From the NCBI GenBank assembly GCA_963682025.1, contig OY821522.1, forward strand, positions 26,894,177-26,958,176: a DNA stretch of 64,000 nt, read 5' to 3'. The DNA comes from Cordilura impudica. Its lineage: Eukaryota; Arthropoda; Insecta; Diptera; Scathophagidae. The first letter of the stretch is position 1; every line of letters starts with the position of its first letter. Below the pieces are notes generated by a model. That model made no database searches. It had not been told where the DNA came from and worked only from the letters and a program-made list of their open reading frames with translations. This document shows, piece by piece, positions 12,517 through 24,542 of the stretch. The position numbers were made by a program, and so were the translations under genes.

Positions 12517-12798
12517 TGTAGTGAAATACCATCACTAATGTACCATCACTGATAAATGTACCGTCACTGATAAAATATGACAAATGAAAACAGCTGTTGA
12601 GCTAAGAAATAATTGTTATAAACTAAACAGCTGTAATTATAACTTAATTAGAATTAAGTAACATAAACAAAGACATAGCTTTAAGTACCGTTAATTTAAT
12701 ATATAAGTAGAATTAAGTTGTAAATAAAGGACATTATGAAACACATACTCAGCCAAGCAATTGGCTTCTTTTTATTTAAGCATATTCAAACCTTAACA
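12517..12798 (+). repeat. Gypsy LTR (unit B)
   Basis: Starts TGTAGTGAAATACC directly after a purine tract AAAGGGTGGGGG (12505-12516, the plus-strand primer) and ends CCTTAACA, giving 282 bp with TG...CA ends. Inside are three near-repeats of the type TACCATCACTGATAAATG and an AATAAA at about 12723. The identical interval is seen at 20268-20549. No matching 5' LTR was found in the unit. Confidence 0.7.
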
Positions 12799-13950
12799 TG
12801 CCTTTGACATTTTTATAGTGCCTGCAAAAATATAAAAAAGCGCCAGTGGCGTTTGAAACGCCGCACAGTGGATCATATTTTGAGAAGGCGGCCAATATCA
12901 TTTTTTTTTTTGTTACCGATTTTAAAGTTATGTTATTCATTTGAAAGTTAATACTAGTAAGCCTCGGGAGCCAAAAAATTGCGACTCTATCTCAATTATA
13001 TCACAGCGAACAGGGTCTTCGAAAATGGGCTTTCTCAGTATTTTGCTAAAATTAAAAATTTCTTTGTAAATTTTTATTTTTGAATGGCTGTAACTTTTTT
13101 GATTTAAAAGATTTTGAAGTGAAATAAATTTTGTATAATTTGGAGGCTTCCATAAAATCACAGAGTCATTCCGAAATTTAAATAAAAAATTTTTTAAAAA
13201 AGGTCCAAATTGTCCAAAAATCTCCTCTTAATAGAGCATAACTCATGCCAGTCAAAAGCAGTCAGAAAAAATCTTGCATTCTTCTATAGTCCGAACCCTC
13301 CCCTATACTCCTATACACCATTATATACCCGCCAGTTTCCGCCCGTGTGCACCAGAACAATTTTTCTGCCCAAGGTTAGATATTTTCTGCAAAATTTATG
13401 AATACAAAAGTTGTCCACTATGTGGTTAGGATATATTAAGTTTGAGGTGAACTTTATCCATCTTTTATTATACGGATCGACTCAAAAACACTTTCTGAGT
13501 TTTTTAAACGATGTCCGTCCGTCCGTCTGAGTGTTATGAATACAAAAGTTGGTCGTGCACCGCGGTGTATTTTTTTGCGTGTCGGTAGAGTTGTCAGGAG
13601 TTGTTATATACTTATAAAAAAGGGTTAAGATATAATGCGCTTAATTTTTACAGGTACATTTACATAGGTATCTTTCAAAAACATTAATAGTCTGAATTAG
13701 AGTTATATAGTTTAAATACCTGACAAAATGGGAAACAATTTAAATAACAGGTAAATGGTAAAAAAAACTATTGCGACATAGCCCTTTAAGATATGAGCAG
13801 GTATGCTTCACCTTTTAAAAGGGTTTAGGGTGTGGGTTTTTTATGCTTCTAAAAGTGGTAATACGAGATAAAAATTTTTATTTTACATAATTGCAAGAAA
13901 GCGTATTTATAATAATGTTTCCACAATTATTATTCATTACAATTTGTGCA
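12799..13950. repeat. AT-rich repeat tail (unit B)
   Basis: Shared with unit C at 20550-21755. It contains a GCCGCAC.GTGG repeat (about 12845-12930), a stretch at about 13420-13580 related to the TATACCC family (a CCGTCCGTCCGT tract and GACTCAAAAACAC), and AT-rich DNA. Short ORFs (12937-13161 minus, 13210-13401 plus) show no recognisable domain. It may include the 5' end of the transposase-like element that follows. Confidence 0.5.
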
Positions 13951-14494
13951 ATGGCTAAGTACTGTTACAGAGATCTGGCAGATATTTATTTTCAACGAAA
14001 TGATGTAGACGCACATAGTGCGCAACCACTTCTTTAAGAATTGTAACCTAGAAGACATTGAAATGCACAAAGGAAAAATTACTAATTTTGCATCGAGTTT
14101 GAAAAGACGGTACATTGAATGCTCTCATAGCAAGGCAAAGATGTACAAACGTTACCGAGACTGGTTAATAAAGGAGCTTATTTTTGAGAGTGCATCTACA
14201 ACTGCCAACGAAAGTGGAAAAAAGGGTCGACCAGCGAAACCAATTGACGGATGTAGTGAAAGATCTCGAAGGCTCAAGCTGGAGAATATCAATGAAGAAA
14301 TTTCTCTAAGAATTATTAAGGATTCATTTTTGCACCAAATTCAACCAACCCAAAATAAAAAAAAAATAAAATTGAAATAATTGAAAAAGAAAGAAAGTAG
14401 AAGCGAGCCCAAGGCACACAAAGAGGATTTTGAAAAGCATTCCTACACCAATTGAAGATAAGAAATTTACGCCGGAAGAAGCGTTCGCCCTATT
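13951..14494 (+). pseudogene. Transposase-like protein, N-terminal part 1 (unit B)
   Basis: Starts at ATG 13951 (MAKYCYRDLADIYF), hits TAA at about 14035, and continues open from 14018 in another frame. The block GRPAKP...CSERSRR and the terminal block KKFTPEEAFALF match, from memory, the N-terminal region of the same uncharacterised family as the middle part. It breaks exactly where a TATACCC element begins and resumes at 15291 with DLKLTK, as expected for an insertion into the gene. Confidence 0.55.
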
Positions 14495-15290
14495 TATACC
14501 CTATACCACTACGTGGTTTGGGTATAATGACTTTGTGCTGCTGTTTGTAACAACCAAAAATATTTGACCTACTCCCATCTTTAATTATACCGATCGAATC
14601 AGAATCACTATCTGATTTGATTTAACGATGTCCGTCCGTCCGTCCGTCCGTCTGTGTGTCCATGTAAAGCTTGTAATCAAACTGCAGATCGCAAATATGA
14701 ATATATTTTGACGAAATTTGGTATTTGATCTTTCATCGGCCATGGGATGAACGCTGTTGAAATTGGTGATAATCGGTCCATGTTCAGACCTAGCCCTCAT
14801 ACAAATGACCCCTATGAAATCAACATATATTGCCATAAGATCCAAATTATCATACAAATCTTAGTCAAATTGGGTTTGTATGTATATATTACATCCATTA
14901 ATCAGTAGTCCAAAAATGATCCCTATTGACCAACTCTTAGTCATAGGCCCCATATAGAGCTGCTTCCCGATCTTCACTTAAATCTATCAAAAAACAAAAA
15001 TATTGCACTGATTCTTCTCAAATTTTGTTTGTATATATTTTTGCAAAATACAAGAGACTTTACCAAGCATGGTCAGGATCGGTCCATTTTTGGGCCTAGT
15101 CCCCATATAGATATAGCATCCGATATGAACTTTTTCATATCTGCAGCCGAAAAAATTAATAAAAATCCCACTCAAATTTGGTTTATGATTATTTTCTATA
15201 TCCAGTTAGTTTGGCCTGAGAGATCTCTAAACGTATGGTATAGGGTATCGTATAGTCGGTCTAGACCGACTATAATTTTCTTACTTGTTT
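14495..15290 (-). repeat. TATACCC dispersed repeat inside transposase-like gene (unit B)
   Basis: Nearly complete reverse copy. Left end: TATACCC...GGGTATA hairpin at 14495-14526 enclosing CCAC...GTGG. Right end: 24-bp palindrome at 15251-15274, then AATTTTCTTACTTGTTTT. The transposase reading frame is interrupted between FALF and DLKLTK. Target duplication cannot be resolved because the site lies in a T-run. Confidence 0.8.
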
Positions 15291-15566
15291 TGGATTTGAA
15301 ATTGACCAAAAATCAATATAAGGAATTGCGGAAGCGAACCAATGAAAAGAATTGTGGGATTTTTCCAGAGTATCGAGATTTAGTTTCTGCCAAAAAAGCA
15401 TGTTTACCTTCACAATCTGCTATTAGTGTCACTTCAACATCAGCAGAAATAAAATTGCAAGATCTCCTTGAACATACTGCAGAACGATTGCTAAATACGC
15501 TTGATACAAACAATACAAGCAATTTAGTGCCGAAAATTCATCAGATGCTAATTTATTTATGGTATC
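15291..15566 (+). pseudogene. Transposase-like protein, N-terminal part 2 (unit B)
   Basis: Open frame with DLKLTKNQYKELRKRT, GIFPEYRDLVSAKKACLP, SAISVTSTSAEIKLQDLLEHT and ERLL. In units C and D it runs on into MVSFVPLRL in a neighbouring frame, a motif that also starts the middle part, so the two parts look like contiguous neighbours of one ancestral gene. Here the sequence stops at 15566 at the junction with unit C. Confidence 0.55.
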
Positions 15567-15729
15567 TATAAGTACTCGTATACAATGGTGTATTTAGTTT
15601 GTGCTTTAGGTATTTGATAGCTTATAATAGTCATTATTTGTTCTATTACCATAGTATATTTGTAAGTAAGAATGTCAATACGTAGAGGATGTATTTCATT
15701 AGTAACTTGGGTTAATTCCTTTCTGCAAA

Positions 15730-16553
15730 TGGGGATGTGATGGTTCTTCGGAACAGAAACAATACAAACAAGTAGTACGTGAAAATATTTCGGACTCAGA
15801 TATGTTCATGGTATCATTTGTACCATTGCAATTGAAAAATATTTTGGAAGATTCAGAGCCTTCGACTAGTACAACGCAAACAATGGAAATTTGGAAAAAT
15901 GAGACAACATCTTCTACGAAATACTGCAGGCCAATCAAATTTGAATTTAAAAAAGAAACTCATGATGCCATTAACAAAGAAGTTAGTGATATCAAGGCCC
16001 AAATTGCAACACTACAGCCATTACAATTACAGTTAGATGGGCAGCAAATTGAAGTAAGTTACCAATTAGTGCTGACAGTGATAGATGGAAAAGAAGGTCA
16101 GGCTTTGACTAACACGAAGGCTGCATCCAGCTGCATTATATGCCAAGCGACATCAAGCCAATTAAACCAAGTCCCGACAAGATCATTAGATAATACCGAT
16201 GCATATGAATTTGGATTATCACCAATACATGCAAGAATACGACTTATGGAACACATTTTAAAAATCAGTCATGATTTGGATTTCGGATCTTCAGGATCAA
16301 TAAGAAACAACGAAACCAACAAAGAGTTAAGAAGTTCAAAAAAGAAACATGTTCAAGATGAATGTGGCAAATTTGGATTGATTATCAGCCAAAACAAGGG
16401 TCAGGCAATACAAATGATGGCAATACCGCAAGGAGATTCTTTTCGGATCTAGAAACAGCATCTGAAATAACAGGAGTGGATTCAAAACATATTTTCAGAT
16501 TTAAAATAATCGTAGAAGTACTTGTGTGCAATGAAGAAATGCAGCCAGAACAC
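15730..16553 (+). pseudogene. Transposase-like protein, middle part (unit C)
   Basis: One of the two least damaged middle parts (with D). The frame is open from about 15730 through [38 protein letters not shown] and FGLSPIHARIR to about 16400; it then continues one frame over with YQPKQGSGNTNDGNTARRFF and ITGVDSKHIFRFKIIVEVL. The undamaged GNTARRFF block (about 16410-16440) shows what A and B have lost. A possible splice acceptor-like pyrimidine run precedes the start (TTCCTTTCTGCAAATGG), so the part may be an exon. The zinc-binding role of the CxxC pair is inference. Confidence 0.6.
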
Positions 16554-18403
16554 GTGGTGAGAAGTCCTCGCTAAGAGTGGCGTATTCTCAACAAGACAAA
16601 CTGGTCAAACGTAGTGCCAGTAACGACAAAAGAAGGTGGTATAACCAACTTGCTTCTGATGCACAAAAAGCTTCAACAGAGCATAGAACTAAGGATCTGT
16701 ATAGCATTACCAAGAGGCTCACCGGTAAAAATTTCAAAAGACCTCTCAAAAACGCCGAAGGAGATTTAGCAACATCGGCGAAAGATCAGATGGAAATTTG
16801 GAAACAGCATTACTCCAATAGGCTTTCCTCGACAACTTCCAACTACCAAAATATATGTGCCTGCGATTCTCATGTAGTAAGGCAAGACATCTACGTAGAA
16901 TGCCCAGCCGTAGCAGAAGTTATCGCTGCAATAAATTCCTTGAAATCAAATAAGGCTCCTGGAACCGACAATATATCGCCCGAAATGCTTAAAGCCAACT
17001 CTCATATCACAGCCAACATATTGCTTCCCCTTATACAAAATTTCTGGCGTACGCTCGAACTTGACCCACATTTAAAAGAAGGTCTTATAGTCAACATCCC
17101 CAAAAAAGGTGACTTGTCGTAATGTAGAAACTGGAGGGGCATCACCATCCTTAGTTCAGTTAATAAAGTAATAGCTCTGACAATAAACAAGAGAATATCC
17201 GATACTGTTCTTGGGGACCTTAGACCCGAACAAGCTGGCTTCTGGCACCAAAAGTCTTCTGTAGACCACATCAATAGTCTACGGATAATTTTAGAACAAT
17301 CCACAGAACTTCGCTCGCCGCTTTACCTGGTATTTATCAACTTTGAGAAAGCTTTCGTTACACTAGATCAAAACGCTATATGGGGCGCTCTTCCTTGCAA
17401 AGGGGTTCCCCCCAAAATCATTAGCCTTGCCCAGTCTTTATACTGTAATGCAAAATGTTATGTTGTCCACAATAACGCTTTGAGCAGCAATGTTGACGTC
17501 GTGACTGGCGTCCGCCAGGGTTGTGTGTTATCGCTCTTGCTCTTTAACATCGTTCTAGATGTTATAGTTCGCAATGCTACCAGAGTAAATAGAGGTATCA
17601 GCTGGGGTCTCAACCAACAACTTGAGAGTCTAGAGTATGCAGACGATGTCTGCCTACTTTCCCACAGCTATAAAAGCATGAAGTCGAAGCTAAAGTGCCT
17701 GGAAACAGAGGCAGCAAAAGCTGGCTGAAAATAAACATTGGCAAGAGTAAAGTAATGCGCTGCAATACCGTGAATAAAAAAAAATTCCGCATAGGAACTA
17801 CTGAATTGGAGGAGGTCACGTCATTCTGCTACCTGGGTAGCATTTTAACAAATACGGGTGGTTCCAGCAATGATGTTGAGTACCGAATATCTAAAGCTAA
17901 TCAAGCATTCGGTACCCTCCGGTCGAAATTTTCCGTAATATCCAGGCACACAAAGGTAAGAATCTTTAACTCTTGTGCCAAATCTGTGCTCCTTTATGCG
18001 TGCGAGACGTGGAACACAACAGAACATGATACAAGCTCCCTTCAAGTGTTTGGTAATCGATGTCTCCGAAGAATACTAAAAGTTTTTTGGCCTAACACCA
18101 TATCCAATGCAGAACTTTGGAGACAAACAAACCAGCGGGCAATCCATATTGAAATAATGAATCGCAAATGGCGTTGGATTGGTTACACGCTGCGCGGGCC
18201 TCCAGGCGACGTTGCTAAAATCGCCATTGAGTGGAACCCACATGGTAGGACTAGAAGAGTAGGCAGAACGTCTCACACATGGCGACGTCAACTGAATATA
18301 GAAGTCATATCTACTGATCAAAGCTGGGGAGAAGTGAAGAGAATATCATCCAACCGGACCGAATGGAATAAATTCGTTGTGGCCCTTTGTTCCCAATAGG
18401 AAC
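16554..18403 (+). pseudogene. LINE reverse transcriptase and 3' end (unit C)
   Basis: Same element as at 8807. TAA at 17120-17122 is retained, but the region near 17408 is in frame (GVPPKIIS), unlike A and B. The catalytic YADD is intact (about 17637). A 1-bp deletion near 17725 (shared with D) shifts the frame after AAKAG. The C-terminal block then runs without a break from about 17725 to TAG 18397-18399. Confidence 0.8.
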
Positions 18404-20267
18404 CACAGGACATAATATATAATGTAAACGAAAATTTTAAATTTCTCATAGATACAGGAGTTGATATTTCTATGTGCAATATTAAAGATCTCTCCAATAT
18501 TAATACAACATATAGAGTCAGATTGTCTAACATAACAAATGAAGCCATATATTGCATAGGTGCGAAAATTTTAAATTTAAAACTTTCAACAGAAACTATT
18601 CAACACAATTTTCATATTCTCGAAAACGATTTCCAATTCAAACCGACGGAATAATCGGACAAGATGTACTAACGAAGTATATGAGTAAAATTGATTTGGA
18701 AACGTTTACAATTACTTTAAACATTAACGAACACGAAATAACGCTACCAATAAACCCAAAAACAATACATCAGACAAACATTGTCATACTAGCAAGATCA
18801 GAGGCAATAATTCCTCTTGATACAAAGATAGCCACTTTGAGAGCGATGATCCCAGCTATGGATGAATCGAATAAGAATATATTAGCAATAACCAGAAATA
18901 TGTAAAAACAAATGAAATAAACAATTATCAATGACGTTATAAACGGATATACGGATATACGTAAAACAAAAAACTTAAATTTGAAAACACAAAGATTTTA
19001 AAAGAAATTTAATTAAACTAACAGATAATGAAACTATTGCAAGATGTAGCGATAATCCATCGAGCACAAAAATGAATTTGGTGAAACTGACATCAAAAAT
19101 GCATGATTTGAGAATAAACGAGCTTTGGTAAAAGTAGTCGAATATTTAATTTAAAGATTTTATTATATAATGAACCAGAAAGAATACTTTGCAAAGAAAA
19201 ACAGATAGAACTAATTAAAGAATATCACAATTCAACACATGGAGGACATTTAGTTGTCAGAAAAACGACTCTAAAATTGAAACAACGCTATATATGGAAG
19301 AATATGAGCAAGTTAATAAAGCAATATGAAATAAATTGAAAACAATGCAAACTAAATAAACAAAATAAACATATAAAAGAGAAATAAACATATAAAAGAG
19401 AAATTCATTTTAATGGAAACACCAGGAACCAGTTTTGAAACAGTATCAATTGATAGAGTGGGACCTTTGAGATTATCAAACTATAACAGATATATTTTAA
19501 CAATACAATGCGAACTAACAAAATATGTAGTAGCATATCTCATGGAAACAAAAATACAAAAACATTTTAAAGTACGGAAATTATAAAATCTTAAATCAGA
19601 ATTTACGATCCAATTGATGTCAAAAATATGTAGTTTATTGGACATTAAACAAGTTTTCAGTGCACCATACCATCATGAGACGTTAGGTTCAATAGAAAGA
19701 AATCATAGGGTACTCAACGAATTTCTGCTAAATTTTTGTAAAAATAATGAGGGACTTCTGGATCCCTTATTTTACATTCGCGTATAATACAACCCCACAC
19801 GTTGATACAGGTTATACACCATACGAATCGGTCTTTGGAAAACTACTAGACCCACCAAATGATCAAATAAGAAAAGAAGAAAAACTTTATAATATAGAAA
19901 ATTACTCAAAAGAATCAACACAAAGATTAAAATTCCCCCCAAAAAAACACATGAATACTTAGAAGCATAAGAAGTAAAAGAAACATTAATCCACTAAATC
20001 TAGAAGTAGGAGACTTAGTTCTACTTAGGAAAATGAATAGACAGAAAAATCAGGCGCCATATCATGGGCCATATAATATAATAAACAGACAGGGAGTTAA
20101 TTCCATTTTAGATATAAATGGAGAAATAAGAAAATATTATAATAATATGTTAAAAAATATATATATTTGTAAAATAAATTGAAAATCTATAAAATTTTTG
20201 ATATTTGTAAAAAAAAATTTTTGTGTCTTGAATATACAAAAATCGTTTTTTTTTCAAAGGGTGGGGG
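18404..20267 (+). pseudogene. Ty3/gypsy protease and integrase remnant (unit C)
   Basis: Copy of 10643-12516 with the same domain order: FLIDTGVDI, DGIIGQDVLTKY, HHCC region, ETLGSIERNHRVL, FTFAYNTTPHV, EVGDLVLLRK. It has its own 14-bp deletion near 19962 and point changes. Not functional. Confidence 0.7.
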
Positions 20268-20549
20268 TGTAGTGAAATACCATCACTAATGTACCATCAC
20301 TGATAAATGTACCGTCACTGATAAAATATGACAAATGAAAACAGCTGTTAAGCTAAGAAATAATTGTTATAAACTAAACAGCTGTAATTATAACTTAATT
20401 AGAATTAAGTAACATAAACAAAGACATAGCTTTAAGTACCGTTAATTTAATATATAAGTAGAATTAAGTTGTAAATAAAGGACATTATGAAACACATACT
20501 CAGCCAAGCAATTGGCTTCTTTTTATTTAAGCATATTCAAACCTTAACA
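20268..20549 (+). repeat. Gypsy LTR (unit C)
   Basis: 282 bp, TGTAGTG...CTTAACA, same bounds as 12517-12798 and nearly identical; preceded by the same AAAGGGTGGGGG purine tract. Confidence 0.7.
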
Positions 20550-21755
20550 TGCCTTTGACACTTTTATAGTGCCTGCAAAAATATAAAAAAGCGCCAGTGG
20601 GGTTTGAAACGCCGCACATTGGATCATATTTTGAGAAGGCGGCCAAAATAATTTTTTTTTTTTGTTACCGATTTTAAAGTTATGTTATTCATTTGAAAGT
20701 TAATACTAGTAAGCCTCGGGAGCCAAAAAATTGCGACTCTATCTCAATTATATCACAGCGAACAGGGTCTTCGAAAATGGGCTTTCTCAGTATTTTGCAA
20801 AAATTAAAAATTTCTTTGTAAATTGTTATTTTTGAATGGCTGTAACTTTTTTGATTTAAAAGATTTTGAAGTGAAATAAATTTTGTATAATTTCGTGGCT
20901 TCCATACTATTAATGTTAAAAATGTAAAATCACAGAGTCATTCCGAAATTTAAATAACAAATTTTTTAAAAAAGGTCCAAATTGTCCAAAAATCTCCTCT
21001 TAATAGAGCATAACTCCTGCCAGTCAAAAGCAGTCAGAAAAAATCTTGCACTCTTCTATAGTCCGAACCCTCCCCTATACTCCTATACCCCCTTATATAC
21101 CCGCCAGTTTCCGCCCGTGTGCACCAGAACAGTTTTTCTGCCCAAGGTTAGATATTTTCTGCAAAATTTATGAATACAAAAGTTGTCCCCTATGTGGTTA
21201 GGATATATTAAGTTTGAGGTGATGTTTGTGACTGCCAAAAATATTGGACCTTTATCCATCTTTTATTATACGGATCGACTCAAAAACACTTTCTGAGTTT
21301 TTTAAACGATGTCCGTCCGTCCGTCTGAGTGTTATGAATACAAAAGTTGGTCGTACCGGTGCACCGCGGTGTATTTTTTTGCGTGCCGGTAGAGTTGTCA
21401 GGAGTTGTTATATACTTATAAAAAAGGGTTAAGATATAATGCACTTAATTTTTACAGGTACATTTACATAGGTATCTTTCAAAAACATTAATAGTCTGAA
21501 TTAGAGTTATATAGTTTAAATACCTGACAAAATGGGAAACAATTTAAATAACAGGTAAATGGTAAAAAAAAACTATTGCGACATAGCCCTTTAAGATATG
21601 AGCAGGTATGCTTCACCTTTTAAAAGGGTTTAGGGTGTGGGTTTTTTATGCTTCTAAAAGTGGTAATACGAGATAAAAATTTTTATTTTACATAATTGCA
21701 AGAAAGCGTATTTATAATAATGTTTCCACAATTATTATTCATTACAATTTGTGCA
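20550..21755. repeat. AT-rich repeat tail (unit C)
   Basis: Copy of 12799-13950 with two insertions relative to B, one near 20910 and one near 21225. The second restores ATGTTTGTGACTGCCAAAAATATTGGACC, which makes the relation to the TATACCC family clearer. No gene seen. Confidence 0.5.
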
Positions 21756-22281
21756 ATGGCTAAGTACTGTTACAGAGATCTGGCAGATATTTATTTTCAA
21801 CGAAATGATGTAGACGCACATAGTGAGCAACCACTTCTTTAAGAATTGTAACCTAGAAGACATTGAAATGCACAAAGGAAAAATTACTAATTTTGCATCG
21901 AGTTTGAAAAGACGGTACATTGAATGCTCTCATAGCACGTTACCGAGACTGGTTAATAAAGGAGCTTATTTTTGAGAGTGCATCTACAACTGCCAACGAA
22001 AGTGGAAAAAAGGGTCGACCAGCAAAACCAATTGACGGATGTAGTGAAAGATCTCGAAGGCTCAAGCTGGAGAATATCAATGAAGAAATTTCTCTAAGAA
22101 TTATTAAGGATTCATTTTTGCACCAAATTCAACCAACCCAAAATAAAAAAAAATAAAATTGAAATAATTGAAAAAGAAAGAAAGTAGAAGCGAGCCCAAG
22201 GCACACAAAGAGGATTTTGAAAAGCATTCCTACACCAATTGAAGATAAGAAATTTACGCCGGAAGAAGCGTTCGCCCTATT
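21756..22281 (+). pseudogene. Transposase-like protein, N-terminal part 1 (unit C)
   Basis: Copy of 13951-14494 with a 17-bp deletion near 21937 that breaks the frame. GRPAKP...CSERSRR is retained. Ends at the inserted TATACCC element. Confidence 0.5.
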
Positions 22282-23078
22282 TATACCCTATACCACTACG
22301 TGGTTTGGGTATAATGACTTTGTGCTGCTGTTTGTAACAACCAAAAATATTTGACCTACTCCCATCTTTAATTATACCGATCGAATCAGAATCACTATCT
22401 GATTCGATTTAACGATGTCCGTCCGTCCGTCCGTCTGTGTGTCCATGTAAAGCTTGTAATCAAACTGCAGATCGCAAATATGAATATATTTTGACGAAAT
22501 TTGGTATTTGATCTTTCATCGGCCATGGGATGAACGCTATTGAAATTGGTGATAATCGGTCTATGTTCAGACCTAGCCCCCATACAAATGACCCCTATGA
22601 AATCAACATATATTGCCATAAGATCCAAATTATCATACAAATCTTAGTCAAATTGGGTTTGTATGTATATATTACATCCATTAATCAGTAGCCCAAAAAT
22701 GATCCCTATTGACCAACTCTTAGTCATAGGCCCCATATAGAGCTGCTTCCCGATCTTCACTTAAATCTATCAAAAAACAAAAATATTGCACTGATTCTTC
22801 TCAAATTTTGTTTGTATATATTTTTGCAAAATACAAGAGACTTTACCAAGCATGGTCAGGATCGGTCCATTTTTGGGCCTAGTCTCCATATAGATATAGC
22901 ATCCGATATGAACTTTTTCATATCTGCAGCCGAAAAAATTAATAAAAATCCCACTCAAATTTGGTTTATGATTATTTTCTATATCCAGTTAGTTGGGCCT
23001 GAGAGATAGGGTCTCTAAACGTATGGTATAGGGTATCGTATAGTCGGTCTAGACCGACTATAATTTTCTTACTTGTTT
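22282..23078 (-). repeat. TATACCC dispersed repeat inside transposase-like gene (unit C)
   Basis: Same insertion as at 14495 in B, with the same flanks (GCCCTATTT left, GGATTTGAAATTG right), so it predates the duplication. Both palindromic ends are present. Confidence 0.8.
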
Positions 23079-23380
23079 TGGATTTGAAATTGACCAAAAA
23101 TCAATATAAGGAATTGCGGAAGCGAACCAATGAAAAGAATTGTGGGATTTTTCCAGAGTATCGAGATTTAGTTTCTGCCAAAAAAGCATGTTTACCTTCA
23201 CAATCTGCTATTAGTGTCACTTCAATATCAGCAGAAATAAAATTGCAAGATCTCCTTGAACATACTGCAGAACGATTGCTAAATACGCTTGATACAAACA
23301 ATACAAGCAATTTAGTGCCGAAAATTCATCAGATGCTAATTTATTTATGGTATCTTTCGTTCCATTGCGCTTAACAAAAA
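23079..23380 (+). pseudogene. Transposase-like protein, N-terminal part 2 (unit C)
   Basis: Copy of 15291-15566 that extends about 35 bp further, into [14 protein letters not shown] after a 1-bp frame change. It then gives way to gypsy reverse transcriptase sequence. Confidence 0.55.
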
Positions 23381-23610
23381 GGTATAACGGACATTTTCAA
23401 AGTATTAGAACAAACAAATTTATAAACCCAGATCGACAAATGCAATTTTATGAAAAGAGAGTCGGAATTTTTAGGACAAATTTGACAGAAGAGGGACTGA
23501 AACCGAACCCAGATAAGATAAAAGTTATTCAATCATTAGAAATTCCTCAAACAGAGAAACAAATTAAAGGTTTTTAGGCTTGACAGGATACTATAGAAAA
23601 TTTGTCAAAG
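23381..23610 (+). pseudogene. Old gypsy reverse transcriptase fragment (unit C)
   Basis: Palm-to-connection piece of a Ty3/gypsy reverse transcriptase: KVLEQTN, then in another frame [23 protein letters not shown] and, after a stop, GYYRKFVK. It is the start of the longer fragment at 35312, cut at 23610 where a TATACCC fragment begins. Confidence 0.65.
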
Positions 23611-24107
23611 AACGCTATTGAAATTGGTGAGAACCGGTCCATGTTCAGACCTAGCCCCCATACAAATGACCCCTATGAAATCGACATAAATTGCCATAAG
23701 ATCCAAATTGTCATATAGATCTTACTCAAATTGGGTTTGTATGCGTTTATTACATCCATTAATAAGTAGTCTAAAAATGATACCTGGGACAACTCTTAGT
23801 CATAGGCCCCATATGGAGCTGCTTCCCGATCTTCACATAAATATATAAAAAAAACAAAAATATTGCACTGATTCTTCTCAAATTTTGTTTGTATATATTT
23901 TTGCAAAATACAAGAGACTTTACCAAACATAGTCAGGATCGTTCCATTTTTGGGCCTAGTCCCCATATAGATATAGCATCCGATATGAACTTTTTCATAT
24001 CTCCAGCCAAAAAAAATTAATAAAAATCCCACTCAAATTTGGTTTATGCTTATTTTCTATTTCCAGTTAGTTGGGCCTATGAGATAGGGTCTCTAAGCGC
24101 ATGGTAT
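23611..24107 (-). repeat. TATACCC repeat fragment
   Basis: Reverse copy lacking both ends: starts at ACGCTATTGAAATTGG and stops at GCATGGTATA, losing the 24-bp palindrome. It links unit C to unit D. Confidence 0.7.
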
Positions 24108-24542
24108 AATTTCAGAAAAAGGTGATTTTTTTTTTGTTTTTTACCAAAAATGAATGGTTACTACTCGCAAGTTATCGTAGCTAATGACCTGCAGTCTTTG
24201 CAAGGTTGGTAGGATTGCAATCTTTAGTTGCTGTAAGTGGTCACAGCTCTACCGTTTAATATTAGGGGCGTTATGAAATATTTATTAAACTACTATATTC
24301 TTCTCAAATTTAAATTTTAATGGAATAGAACTTCTAGGGAACAAAAGGGTACAAGAAACGTACACCGCCCGGAAAAAGGTGGAAGTGTCCTCTTTAAACC
24401 CGTGACGGCCCGTGGGTAGAACACTTTTTTCATTTTAATGAAATTACTCTAAAAAAATTCAAATTACGATAATTTAAACAGCCATATAAGTACTCGTATA
24501 CAATGGTGTATTTAATTTGTGCTTTAGGTATTTTATAGCTTA
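24108..24542. repeat. Unclassified repeat left of Helitron (unit D)
   Basis: Matches 1717-2144 of A. No gene. Ends in TAGCTTA at the Helitron insertion point; the matching right flank TAATAGTC resumes at 29667. Confidence 0.7.

Larger units (their letters stand above)
5759..15566 (+). repeat. Tandem mosaic unit B
   Basis: Second and most complete copy. It repeats all of unit A, then continues through the end of the LINE, gypsy protease/integrase remnants, one LTR (12517-12798), an AT-rich repeat tail, the N-terminal part of the transposase-like gene and a TATACCC element. It ends at 15566/15567, where ...GGTATCT joins CTATAAGTAC of unit C with a 2-bp overlap (CT). Confidence 0.85.
15567..23382 (+). 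repeat. Tandem mosaic unit C
   Basis: Third copy. It lacks the gag, TATACCC and most of the upstream-repeat portion of units A and B and starts at CTATAAGTAC. Offset to B is 7747 in the LINE, 7751 at the LTR and 7783 further right. It ends in the MVSFVPLRL motif next to an old gypsy reverse transcriptase fragment. Confidence 0.85.
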
